Shown one piece after another: positions 13,069-50,405 of a stretch of 64,000 nucleotides of DNA. The notes below the pieces were generated by a model that made no database searches, had not been told where the DNA came from, and saw nothing but the letters and a program-made list of their open reading frames with translations. The position numbers and the translations under genes are program-made. The DNA comes from Camelus bactrianus (taxonomy: Eukaryota > Chordata > Mammalia > Artiodactyla > Camelidae), in assembly GCF_048773025.1 (NCBI RefSeq), contig NC_133559.1, forward strand, positions 11,934,501-11,998,500, in the 5' to 3' direction. Each line of letters begins with the position of its first letter. Within the stretch, counting starts at the first letter, position 1.

Positions 13069-13260
13069 TCACTTTTCTGAGTCCAGGCCTATCATGTTCT
13101 TGAGGGCGTTCTTGAGGCTGGTTCTGCTGGGGGACTTGACAGCAGGCCGGAGCTCCGAGTTCTGCTCATCCTTTCGAAGCTCCATCTCGATGACCACCAC
13201 CCGAGCGCCTTTGGAGACCTCTGCCCCTGGCCCCCGATCCCCCGCCCGGCCCGCTAACCG
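13069..13260 (-). CDS. MPZ: L-MPZ read-through extension (63 codons after the MPZ stop)
   Basis: Directly in frame after the MPZ TAG (next codon CGG), 63 sense codons run to a TGA at 13071-13069: RLAGRAGDRGPGAEVSKGAR, VVVIEMELRKDEQNSELRPA, VKSPSRTSLKNALKNMIGLD, SEK. The known large P0 isoform, L-MPZ, is made by translational read-through of the MPZ stop and adds 63 residues of very similar sequence. The length here matches exactly. L-MPZ is a minor component of peripheral myelin with extra basic and phosphorylatable residues in the cytoplasmic tail. The frame and sequence are seen directly. That read-through happens in this species is inferred from conservation. Confidence 0.9.
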   Translation of the reverse strand, partial: RLAGRAGDRGPGAEVSKGARVVVIEMELRKDEQNSELRPAVKSPSRTSLKNALKNMIGLDSEK

Positions 13261-13362
13261 CTATTTCTTATCCTTGCGAGACTCCCCCAACCCCTTAGTC
13301 TTCTTCTCACTGACAGCTTTGGTGCTTCTGCTGTGGTCCAGCATGGCATATAGCACTGGCGT
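13261..13362 (-). CDS. MPZ: MPZ exon 6 (last coding exon to first stop)
   Basis: 102 bases after ccccacag. It encodes TPVLYAMLDHSRSTKAVSEK and KTKGLGESRKDKK, then TAG at 13263-13261. It includes the PKC-target RSTK motif needed for P0 adhesion. Confidence 0.97.
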   Translation of the reverse strand, partial: TPVLYAMLDHSRSTKAVSEKKTKGLGESRKDKK

Positions 13363-16300
13363 CTGTGGGGAGGGGTGCACACATCAGTCATCGATCTGGT
13401 GGGGCTGGACTGTTCCCATCCCCCCGCCTAACTGCTGCCAGGCGGCTCCCCAAGTCCCTCTAACCTGCCGGCCGCGCTTCGACGAGTCCTTCGAAGGCTT
13501 GTGCAATTTCCCCTTCTCCATGGCACTACAGAGAAAGGGGGGGGCGGGGAGGTGCAACGGATTTGGCCCCTCCGGAACCCCTGGCAGAGCAGTCAAGGCT
13601 TCCTCTCCCCTTTGGCCCTCCCACCCACCAGAGTAGTCTGTGCCCAGATGGGGAGTAGTCGGAGTGGGGGAGGGGAGTCAGGCTCCGCCCCTTACCTGAG
13701 CCTCCTCTGCAGGGCCGCCTGCCTGCGTAGCCAGCAGTACCGAACCAGGTAGAAAAGCAGCAGCGACAATAGCACTATCCCCAAGACACCCCCGATCACA
13801 GCTCCCAGCACTACCCCATACCTAGTAGGCACTAGGAGGGGAGGAAGAGAAGTCGAGGAATGAGCAGGGACAAGCATCTTTCGTTCCTAGCTCCGCACCT
13901 ATTCCCTGCAGTTGAGGAATGTAAGACTTTCCGACCAAGTCTGCCTTTTGCCCACTCTCCCAGTGCCAGAAGGGCATAAGCCCGGGCATTTTGCCCCTTC
14001 CCCCAGCCTCTCGGGGAGGCATGATCCCCTCTCTGAACTGCCTCCCATTCCCCCTACCCCGTCCCACTTCCTCTCACACCTTTTTCAAAGACATAGAGTG
14101 TGACCTGAGAGGTCTTGCCCACTATGTCTGGTGGGTTTTTGACGTCACAGGTGAAAGTGCCGTTGTCGCTATAGTCCAGGTTGTGTATGACAATGGAACC
14201 ATCCTTCCAGTAAGGGTCTCCTACCCACTGGATGCGCTCTTTGAAGGTCCCCACCTCATCGATGTAGGGTTGTCCCTTGGCATAGTGAAAGATCTATGAG
14301 GAATGAGGAGAAGCATGTAGCTTTAGCCTCAGAGTGAGGGATTCTGGGATGGAGAGCATGGTGCTGGGGAGGGGGCATTAGTGTCGACAGGACCTAGTCA
14401 GGATGACAAAGATTGCCACTTACCTTGCCAAAGTTGGGGTTATGGGTCATAAAGGATTCCCCCTTCCTTAGCCCAAGATCTCTTTTCTGTTGTTCTCTGA
14501 AGCACCCTTTCTGTTATCCAATCCCAGGATTCTCCCAGGCACTCACCGAGATGGCATCCCGGCCACCTTCAGGTTGGTAGCGCCAGGTGAAGGAGATGTC
14601 ATCTGAGACCCACTCGCTGGACCAGAAGGAGCAATGCAAGGTCACCTGGGAGCCCACAGCACCGTGGACCTCCCTATCTGTGTAAACCACAATGGCCTGG
14701 GCCGGGAAGAGCACTGCAAACAGAGAGGGAAACAGATGCACATGTGAGCCCAATGAGGGATATAGAGGAAGTGAGATCAACAGGAAGTCAAGGCTTAGTC
14801 ACAGGCCATAGCAAAGACTGGGGCAGAAATGATGAATACTGAGGCCCAAGTCAGTCTGGACTAATTGAATAAATGAATAGAAATACCATGTTGGCTCAAG
14901 CTCTTCAGCATGTTTGATAGAGGAAATGAAATCAGCAGTAACAGAATTCTCCAATTTTTAGAAGTTGGATTCTGTCTCCAAGTCTTACTTTCCCTTTGGG
15001 TCAGTATCTAATTCTTAAGCTATCCCTTAGATGTAACCTTTACAATTTTAAAACATTATAAATTATACAGATAACACATATAGCATTCTTCTTAAACTAT
15101 TCAAGCAATAGAAATAAAGAAAGCTAAATTCTTTCTTGAAATGCCCCAACCAATTTCTTTCTTTTAGTCCCCTCCCATACATAACCAATGTTATCAGTTT
15201 AATGTGTAACCGTTTTCTATGTATCAAACTCAATATATACATGTACATGTAAGAAATAGTTTTGTTCTGTGGAGCTTTCCTTTTTAACATACATTGAATT
15301 ATATTCTACTTCTTTTTTTGCTTAAGAATATATGTATCTGAGGGAGTGTTTCATGTTGATTCATAGAGATCAATCTTATTTTTAACAGCTGCATAGTATT
15401 TCACAGTATGGCAAACTCAAATTTCTTGCAAAAAAAAAAAAAAAAAAAAAAAAAAAGAAGAAGACACTGGAGAAAGTAAGTCTTCTTCCCTGGCCCAGCT
15501 GTCTTCATTGCTGGTTTCCATACAGCTGCTCTTGTGTGGGGGGTGGGGTGGGCAGGTCAGGGAGGGAAGGAACTCATACCCCACTCAGGGGAAGCTGATG
15601 CAGAGCAGGACCCCCAAGCCCAGAATTCAGATGACTCTGCATGTGAGCCCTCTGTGGTTCTGGTTTGACCCTCCTCACCCTCCTCTTGGCCATTCTGGCC
15701 CAGTGCCACTCCCAAGACTCACCCACACAAGGAAAGCCATTCCAGAGGGATTATGTGTGTGGGCTGGCCCTGGCTGGGGGCAACTGTAGACCCTTTTGTT
15801 CTATGGGAGGGGGAGGAAGCAACCAAATAAACAGAGACCTATTGTCTGACCAATGCTGAGGGTTCATACCTCCCCCCTTCTCTCCCCCTTGGGCTCCATA
15901 GTCCCAAATCCCCCACCTTAGAATGCAATATCAGTGACTCACCTCCTGGGATTCAGCCTTAGAGCCTTCTTGGGAATCCCAAATGTAACAAGGAAGGTTA
16001 TTCATTGGATCTAACTTCTATTCCTCCTGTTCAAATTTCAGCCACTGCCCTTCAGCTCTGTTCAATGATTCTATGAGTGGGTCAGGTGCTGAGACAGAAC
16101 TCTCCTCCTTATACTCCAAGATTCCCTCTCCCCATTTCCCTCCCTATGCTCTTCTCCAACTCCTTATCCTTAACATTTTCTCAGAGTACCTCTGAATGGT
16201 GCAGTACAGCCCAAAAGAGTCTAGGTTCTGAGTTTAGGACTCAAGGAGACAACAGAGAATCAGACATTCTAACCAGCTCCCCAGTCCCCCATTTGCCTAC

Positions 16301-17060
16301 TGCTCACCCATTGCATTAGGCTTCGGGGCATTTTGGAAAAGGGAAGGATCCATTCAAATAATTCTACTCTGAACTTCTCTTTCTCACCCAACATCTGCCA
16401 CGTGGCAAAGAAGGAGCGGGTCAACTCAGGTGGAAGACAATTTTAGATGGACAAGATTCTAGAATATCCTGGAACCTCCCATTCATCCACATAATGGGTA
16501 ACTGATCCACAGAGAGAAACTGAGGCACCAAGAGAAAAAGGATCTGAGGAGTTGGGACCACAAATCTTGGGCTCCTTCCTTAGATCACTTTCTCTGACTA
16601 CTTTTCTGGGAAACTAAGGTTAGGTACCTCCTGCACAACTAGGGGAGGAGTAGGGACCAGAACCAGATGTCTGAAACGTCTGAACCTGTGTTCTTATCAA
16701 GCTCTAACATTGCTTCCTACTAGGCCCTCAGCATGGCTCTGACGGCATGTTACTAGTTTCCAACCTAGCTCCAGACAGGTCCACCTCAGGGAAGCTCTCT
16801 ACACTCTTTTACCTTCTCCCTTCACAGAGTACCTTTACCTTTACTGCCTCCCTCCAAACCATATATATATATATATTCCTGCTCTTGCTCACTCTTTCTT
16901 TGATTGCAGTGGGGAGTGCAGTGAAGGCCATGGGAAGGTTGCTGAGAGACAACCTGAGCCCCAGGTACCCCAGACTGTGGTCACTCCACTTACCCAAAGA
17001 GGAGAAGAGTAGCGCAGCCAGGACAGGACTAGGGCTGGACGAGGGAGCCCCAGGAGCCAT
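13261..17060 (-). CDS. MPZ: Myelin protein zero (P0), complete
   Basis: Six exons on the minus strand: 16994-17060, 14547-14713, 14080-14293, 13696-13831, 13465-13525 and 13261-13362. They total 747 bases and 248 residues, matching the human gene in exon sizes and phases. The protein has a signal peptide (1-29, ending FPAQA), one V-type Ig domain (about 30-150; Cys50-Cys127 disulphide; glycosylation sequon NGT at Asn122), a single transmembrane helix (about 154-179), palmitoylatable Cys182 in RYCWLRR, and a basic cytoplasmic tail with the PKC-target RSTK motif. P0 is the main adhesion protein of peripheral myelin: its Ig domains pack wraps of Schwann-cell membrane together. The gene faces away from SDHC and toward PCP4L1. 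One unusual residue is Tyr106, where human has Arg. Ends KDKK then TAG, which is leaky in this gene. Confidence 0.98.
13465..13525 (-). CDS. MPZ: MPZ exon 5
   Basis: 61 bases between ctgtag and gttagag. It encodes AMEKGKLHKPSKDSSKRGRQ in the cytoplasmic tail. The donor is GTTAG, slightly off consensus. Confidence 0.95.
13696..13831 (-). CDS. MPZ: MPZ exon 4
   Basis: 136 bases between ctcctag and gtaagg. It encodes PTRYGVVLGAVIGGVLGIVL, the rest of the transmembrane helix (SLLLFYLV), then RYCWLRRQAALQRRL with Cys182. Confidence 0.97.
14080..14293 (-). CDS. MPZ: MPZ exon 3
   Basis: 214 bases after ctcatag. It encodes the second half of the Ig domain: IFHYAKGQPYIDEVGTFKER, then IQWVGDPYWKDG (Tyr106 codon TAC at 14212-14210), LDYSDNGTFTCDVKNPPD with glycosylated Asn122 (14164-14162) and Cys127, and TLYVFEK. 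Confidence 0.97.
14547..14713 (-). CDS. MPZ: MPZ exon 2
   Basis: 167 bases between gtttgcag and gtgagt, phase 1 in and 0 out. It encodes the end of the signal peptide (LFPAQA) and the first half of the Ig domain: IVVYTDREVHGAVGSQVTLH, Cys50, and SFWSSEWVSDDISFTWRYQP to DAIS. Confidence 0.97.
14714..16993 (-). other. MPZ: MPZ intron 1
   Basis: 2.28-kb intron. In rodents and human it carries SOX10 and EGR2 enhancer sites that drive Schwann-cell expression. G-rich EGR-like text is seen near 15538-15552 and a palindromic E-box at 16397-16406, but no site can be proven from sequence. An antisense L1-like patch covers about 15040-15425 and ends in a run of about 27 A at 15430-15456. A short TA repeat lies at 16861-16876. 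Confidence 0.6.
15040..15425 (-). repeat. Diverged L1-like fragment
   Basis: A+T-rich text with CATAACCAATGTTATCAG and GCTGCATAGTATTTCACAGT, typical of antisense old L1 3' regions. Low-certainty assignment. Confidence 0.4.
16994..17060 (-). CDS. MPZ: MPZ exon 1 (coding part)
   Basis: ATG at 17060-17058. The exon encodes MAPGAPSSSPSPVLAALLFSSL plus the first base of Val23, then the donor GTAAGTG. Its 67 coding bases are the same as in human. It supplies most of the signal peptide. Confidence 0.96.
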
Positions 17061-17200
17061 AGCTGGGGCAGGGGCTGGGGCCTGGAGCGTCTGCGGGGTT
17101 GGGAGAGTGGGGGAAAAGGAACTGAGCGGGGGCTCCTGGAACCCGCTTAAAATCCCCCGGGGCCCCAGTATGAGGGGGCTGTCCTGAGCTAGTAACCAAT
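17061..17200 (-). promoter_or_regulatory. MPZ: MPZ core promoter and 5'UTR
   Basis: Upstream of the MPZ ATG on the minus strand there is an A/T island, ATTTTAAG (TTTTAA at 17152-17147), inside otherwise G+C-rich DNA. It sits where a TATA-like element would give a 5'UTR of roughly 60 bases. An inverted CCAAT box (CCAAT on the plus strand, 17196-17200) lies about 45 bases further upstream. Position and composition are seen; function is inferred. Confidence 0.6.
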
Positions 17201-20200
17201 TGCAGCCTGGCATGTGCAGTTGAGAGGTGGTGGGGAGGGAGGCAGAGTGCAGGAAGCAGAACGGGTATTGTGTCCTCTGGGTGGAGTGGGGGGGCACACA
17301 TACCACCCCATACACTGAGGGCTTTGTGTCTGTTGGCCTACCCCTGCCCTAGGCTGGAATGTGGTGGTGGTGGGGGGGACAGAAAAAAGGACACAAACAC
17401 ATTTCTCTGAGGGATAGATGGGCAGGGGAACCTGAATCCTAAGGCTATGAAGAGAGTTTCCTCCCTAGCCTCCTTACCTGAAAGTGGCTCCCCAAGAGCT
17501 TAGGAGCTAGAGGCAGGTCTTCCCCAGAGAATTTGGAAACAGGACATTCCTTGTTATCTTGACTACCATGGGCTGAATTATAGGCTTCCTGAGATGACCA
17601 GGTCCTTTGGGAGTCTTTTTTTTCCCCCCATCTCCCTGCATCCTGGGTGATTCTTCCCAGATAAGAAGTTTTCTCCATGGGAAAATATCCAGGGAAGAAT
17701 CCCCTGATGTTTCCTTCTTTTTCAGGAATTTTTTCACTGCCGCATGCTGCAGTTTAAGCCCATTTCAGTTTAGAGCAAAGCAACAAAGTTATATTGAGTG
17801 CTAGCTACATATAGAGTCACAGGTTTGTGGGTAATGGAAAGAGGAATAAAAATTAAGATCCTCCTTCAAGGAGTTCAAAATCTAGTCTGGGGAGGCAGAG
17901 AGGATCAGAGGACAAACCCATTAACAAGCAAATACAATAAACCATGATGCTTGATATAGTAGAGTGATGAACAAAGTGCTGAGAATATAAAGAAGGGCAC
18001 ACAGAGCTATATTAGGAAGATTATATTATGTAACAGAGATTAAATACAAAAATAACTTTCATTTAATAAATGAAGTTCAGAGGAAGAGGGAGTCATGTCT
18101 AGAAGGCAATATTAGATGTGTATCCATCTTGAGGGATGCATGCCATTTTGAAAAGGAGAAATGAGTAGTGAAGGTATCTAGGCAGATAGAACAGAAAAAA
18201 CAAAGACAAAGAGACAAACAAGTGTGTGTGTTGGGGGTTAATTTTGCACAGTATTGGGCATATTCAAGGCAGATCTGGTGTCCTCTGCTTTAACTTGATT
18301 TGGGGGATCTTGAAGGGGCATTGTAGAAAAGGAGTCTGTACAAGAAAGTTGAAGCCAGTTTGTGAAGAGCCTTAAATGACAGACTAAAGTGGGTACATCA
18401 TAAGAATTTCCTGAAGGTTTTAGGGTGGTATTTGAGGTTAGGAATGGGAACGTCTACATGGTCAGAGCAGAGTTTTAAGACAAATCTGGCCAGAAAAATC
18501 ATTCAGATCAGAGATCTCCTGATTGTTGCCACCTTTGTTTCTCTCCTTGGGATCATCTGAAATAATTTAGCTTTTCGCTGAACCTCTCAGACTCCTATCT
18601 GGAATGATTTTCCCTCTTCCCCATCCCTTCTTACACCTCTTCCCCATCCCTTCTTTCACCTCAGGCCTGGACTAGACCCTGCTTCTCCCTTCTGCTTATT
18701 TTTAAGATAAGTCCTGGTGGTAAGGGGCTTGCCTTAACCCTTGGTTTGAATTTTAATATGATTCATTTCCATCAATTACAGGCTGTAGAGGTTAACTGAA
18801 GGGAAAGGTCAATGTTCATTCCTGCTTTGGGACCACCACAGGCTCACCTGTAAAGCTGTGGGCTCCTGGTACCTTCCTGGCATCTCCTTATACCACAGTC
18901 TTGGTGGATTTAGCGATTAGTATTGGATTTGGGTTGTGGAGCTCTAAATAGGAGGCTTGATCATAAACTCCACAGGCAAAATCATCATCAATAAATGTTT
19001 ATAGGATGTTGTAGTCAACATTCCTGCCTAACCCTGTCTCCCCAGTTACAAGTAATCACTTTCTCCTTTCATCTACCACCCCTTTAACCTATACCCCTTT
19101 CAAGGGCTGCTACTTTCTTTGTTGTATTTCTTTCTTTATCTATGTGCTACTTTTTTTTTTTATCTACCTAAGGCTTCTGGAGGACAACATACACGTATGT
19201 ATCTTTGAATCCCCTTCTACAGACTCTGGGAAAAAGTCAATACACATGTTAAGTGAAACTAAAGCATTTAGTGAAAGAGGTATTCATTGGATTTGTTAAT
19301 GTGAAGCTTCAGAGGGCCAAAGTAGGATCAATGACTGGAAAGAATCAATGGCAGAAAACTGTATGTAATGTAACAACTTTCTAATGACTGAGTTTTTAGT
19401 CAATGAAACTTGTTTTTTGAGGTACTCATTACTGAATGTGTTAGAGCAGAGTCTTGAAGCTCAGCTGTCAGCAGTGTTGCAGAGGAGTTCCATCCACAGG
19501 ATAGAAAATCCAGTTGGAGAGCCTCTAAGGTCCTTTCCAATCTAGAAGTCTATTAAAGTGCTTTCTTTGCCAGCATTATAGAAATGCAAAATATCATTTT
19601 CACTTGATGCAGAAGTAAGTGAATCTGTGCTATTTAAGTCCTGAAAGGAAAAGTGCAGGAATGCTAAATATAAATAAGATCTGAATATTAATGTAATGAA
19701 TGTTTTATTGTAGAACAAGAGTTGCTCTGGGCTGTCTCCTTCACTCCTCCTCCTCTTCCCTCTTCAAAAGAGACTCAAGAACTTTTGCTCCCTTTCGTTC
19801 CTTTCTCACTTGCTTGTTTTCTCTGTTAAGTTGTAAGCGCTCTGGTTGCTGTGCTTAGGTTTCTCAAAACTGTTTTTATGTATATAAATCAAAGCGAGTT
19901 TTCCTCACCCCCACCCCCAAGGTTCTTCTGGCAGTGGGTATCACCCACATAGAAACAAGAAACAAGGGAGAGTTGTCTTTGGTTAGTGGGCGTCTAGTTC
20001 ATGCAGCAGCTCAAAGGCCAGGAATTGTGGGGCAAAAGCTAACTGAGGTGGTTAGAGGAGGCTCCCAGCCCTTGGGAATCCTGATTTGTGAGGTTCACTC
20101 CCCTACGGATCTCAATTTGCGCACTGCACCTCTGTATTAGAGAAGGTTCACTTTACAATGGCAGGGAACCCAAAGTATCTTTTTCCCTGGGTGTCTCAGG

Positions 20201-20300
20201 AGCCCTACCAAGACGTTTTTAGTTCCACCTGGAAGGGAGAGGGAGTGAAACTAGACCGAGAAGTGGGCAGTGAAGAATCTGGGCTAGTCCTCCGTTTGGT
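17201..20300. other. MPZ-SDHC intergenic region
   Basis: Divergent-gene spacer with no coding gene seen. About 17780-18490 looks like an old dispersed repeat that recurs in plan (CCTTCAAGGAGTTCAAAATC, then ACAAAGTGCTGAGAATA) near 22660-23230 and 38430-38830. I cannot name its family. The rest is unique. Confidence 0.55.
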
Positions 20301-20593
20301 GGTGCGAAACAAAATTTGTATACACGTAGGTAAAATGTAGACCGAAGAGCCTGAATCAGCGACAATTCTGGGAAATCTTCGCAAATTCTGGTAGACGCCA
20401 GCTAAGGGACGCGAGGGCAGAGACCAAACGTACAAGAAAATCAGCAAGTCCTCTAAACCGGCCTGAGACGGAGAGCTACGAATCTTCGTTAAGAGCCGGG
20501 TCGTCACGTGACAGAGGCCACGCCCTCCTCGCCCTCCCCTCCCAGAGGTGGTGGGGCCGTCTGGCGTCACTTCCGTCCAGGCCGGAACCCAAG

Positions 20594-47699
<27,106 letters not shown>

Positions 47700-48455
47700 A
47701 GAGCTGAAGTCCCCAGCATCATCTTCCTACAAATTACTACATTGACCTATTTTTTTGTCACTCTTATTTCCAGCCAGAGCAAAGTTCTGATTTGTTTAGA
47801 CCCTTTTGTGCTTGCTTGCAGATCCCCTTGAGCTCAGCATTAGAGTACCTTATAGAACCATAGTAGTGGAAAAGCATCCAATTTTCCCCTTATTTCTAAA
47901 GATGGAATGACTGCAAAAACTCCCTTTTCCTGCCCCCAGCTCGCAGCCTACTTTGGGCCTGGGAGCCCTCATTCTCTCTCCACATGTTGGGCCTTGATTT
48001 GTGCTGAGGGTCAGCTTTTGGCTCCTTCTTCCTGAGACAGTGGAAACAATGCCAGCTCTGTGGCCTCTGCCATGGGGACTGGGAATGGGGCTTTGGGTGC
48101 CACTGCCTGTGGGTTGCTGGCTTAAAGGACAGTTCTGTTCATTGGTCAGAACCCAGGGTCTTTAGCACCCACACAGTGTGACTGAAAGAAGGGTGGGGGT
48201 GGGGGTGGAGGGGAATTAGCCTGTCCCAGCTTGAGGGAGATAAAAAGGGTAAGTTGGCTGTTGGAGCAGGTGCTTTGGGGAGAAGATGTATAGCTTTTGA
48301 TGTAAGAGGAAGATTCAGAAAATTATCATTTAAGCTATTAAAGGTTATTTCTCTTCCTTGCATTTCCAGAAAAACCAAGCCTCTAATTGTCACTTTTTAA
48401 TCCAAATTTATGTGACAGCTTTTATGAAACTGAATAAAAGTAATCATATGTCTTT
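47700..48455 (+). other. SDHC: SDHC 3' untranslated region with poly(A) signal
   Basis: The sequence after the stop runs to an AATAAA at 48433-48438, giving a 3'UTR of about 0.75 kb. That fits the common short SDHC mRNA; a longer form cannot be excluded. Confidence 0.7.
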
Positions 48456-50004
48456 GATTCTCCTTAAAATCTTGAGAAACCAAGAGAATGGTGACTGGGA
48501 AGGAGCCAATATCCTCCCCCTCCCTTTAGACTCAGGCATTTACATCCTCCAGCCTGACCTTTCCCGGGAGGGAAACAGTTTTTCCTACAAGGGACCACTG
48601 AGAAAATTTTCAGGGAATCAAATACAAGTAGCCAGGGGTTTAATATCATGGCATCTCAGAAAAGGAGGGGGCAAGAGAAAAATTAAGCATGTGGAGAGCT
48701 TGTGGGTTATTGCAGGCTTCAAAATCCCACTGAGAACTCATTATTAAGCCTCAGCAAATTATGATCCAGTGGACCAATAGAGCTGACAGGCAAGGGACTA
48801 TGAGCTAAGTCTGTAGATTCAGGGAGAGAGAAGAGTAGAGATAAGAAAGAAGAGATTGTTGAAAACCTGGCAAACATTTATAATTTAATGAGAAAACTTG
48901 CTACTTTCATAATTCATATATGCCAGGCTTTTGGGTCCCTGACTCCATTGGCAAGAATGCTGTTTTAATAGTCTTTGGAAACTCTGGGATGACAGATCTA
49001 TCTTGCCTGTCACTCTTGAGTTGTTAGCCAACCAATTAAATTAGCTGTGGGTTTGAGAGAAGAAAGTGACTGTAATTGGTGTCATTTAGAGAGGAAGACC
49101 TTACTTAGCTGCCTCAACAGTCTTTATCCCAGCTCCCAAGTAGTCTTTGGCTTTAAGTGATGATCACTTCTTTCCTTTTTGCTAGATTGGCTCTGGGAAG
49201 TCTTTGTAGCCTTCCTCTAGCTTACACCATATGTCTTCTGTACTTGTCCTTATAGTGAGGGACGTGTTCATGAGGGAACAGTTGGGCATTGGGACTGGGA
49301 AAGGTTTGGCAAGGGCATTAAATTGAACAGCTAGTGCCAGAAAGATGCAGAATGGGAATAATGATAAACAAATTGGGAGCTGGGAAATGGATAGGGAACT
49401 TTTTTGGTGTCTTTTTATAATTTGGGTTAGAGTGGTCAGGGGAGTGGCAGAGTGGTCATCATGTTTGTTATTCTGCTCTTTCTACTTACCATATCCCTTT
49501 GTTTTTCTTCTCTCTCTTTTTTTTCTTCTCCACCTTCCAATCACTTCTGTATCTTCTGTTTTGAAATTATATTTGTTCTTTTTTTTTGAGTTTTCCTTTT
49601 GTAACTCTAATCTGTTTTCCCTGTGTGTTCTTTCATCAGATATGAAGTCTTAGACAAGGATCATGTCTTCTCTGGCTTCCTATACCTTTTCTTCCCCACC
49701 TTCTCCGATTACACATACATATGCTCTACCAAATGATTGTACTTCTGACTTTATAGTTCATGCTTAGGATGAAAAGTGAAGGGTTAGGTGTGAGGGACTG
49801 GTTATTTGAGGTTTCTTTTGCTGTGATTCAGACCAACCTCCTTTTGGTCATTTCTGGAGTATAACTAACTCAATCCTTGTAAAAATGTGTTCCACCTCAA
49901 GCCACTGTCTTGTTCTTTTCCCTGCTCTGTTTCCCCCAATCCTTCTCCTAGTTTTGGGTTACAAAAGGCAGCTACAGCAGGAAGATAAAGTCCAAATCAG
50001 TAAA
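48456..50004. other. SDHC-CFAP126 intergenic spacer
   Basis: About 1.5 kb between two convergent 3' ends. No gene or clear repeat is seen. Pyrimidine-rich stretches near 49490-49600 give spurious open frames. Confidence 0.55.
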
Positions 50005-50132
50005 AGATTCAACAAATGATGTTTATTTTTTCTGAATTTGCCTTTATTCCCACCCATAATTTTCGACTGAGGGTCTTGCTTACTTCATTCACTCAGTCTC
50101 TAGACAGGTTTTCTCAGTGTGGTCCCAGTCCT
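50005..50132 (-). other. CFAP126: CFAP126 3'UTR with poly(A) signals
   Basis: On the minus strand after the CFAP126 stop, AATAAA occurs at 50048-50043 and 50027-50022. Cleavage near 50005 would leave a short 3'UTR of about 130 bases. Confidence 0.65.
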
Positions 50133-50405
50133 TTATGAAGTTCCAGGTTTGCATTTCTGGACCTCGGCTAGATCAGGACCTGCACAGTGTTCTAGCATGC
50201 ATGGGCTTCCAGGTGGGCTCTTAGGAGAGCTAGCTGGGGTTTGGGGACCTGGAGTGTGACCTGCCGAGGGATGTGAGCTTTGGAGTTGATCTAGGGTATT
50301 GAGACTTGAGGCTGGGGAGTTTGGGATTATGGTTGGACTTGTTGCTTGTTGTACAGTCTTTGTGATAGACTTCCTGAGTTTCTTCTGACTGTCTGAATCA
50401 TGTGG
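50133..50405 (-). CDS. CFAP126: CFAP126 exon 5 (last coding exon)
   Basis: Follows ccctgacag. Encodes PHDSDSQKKLRKSITKTVQQ, ATSPTIIPNSPASSLNTLDQ, LQSSHPSAGHTPGPQTPASS, then a further 30 residues to TAA at 50135-50133. The last part has Cys, Met and charged residues, unlike the Ser/Pro tail before it. Confidence 0.9.
   Translation of the reverse strand, partial: PHDSDSQKKLRKSITKTVQQATSPTIIPNSPASSLNTLDQLQSSHPSAGHTPGPQTPASSPKSPPGSPCMLEHCAGPDLAEVQKCKPGTS

Noticed and set aside
13094-13636. 180-codon open frame on the plus strand over MPZ exons 5-6
   Set aside because: It is antisense to MPZ exons 5-6 and the L-MPZ extension, crosses their splice sites and has no domain. The minus-strand frame is the conserved one.
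16809-17315. 168-codon minus-strand open frame around MPZ exon 1
   Set aside because: Only the stretch from the Met of MAPGAP to the exon 1 donor is coding; the rest is promoter, 5'UTR and intron 1.
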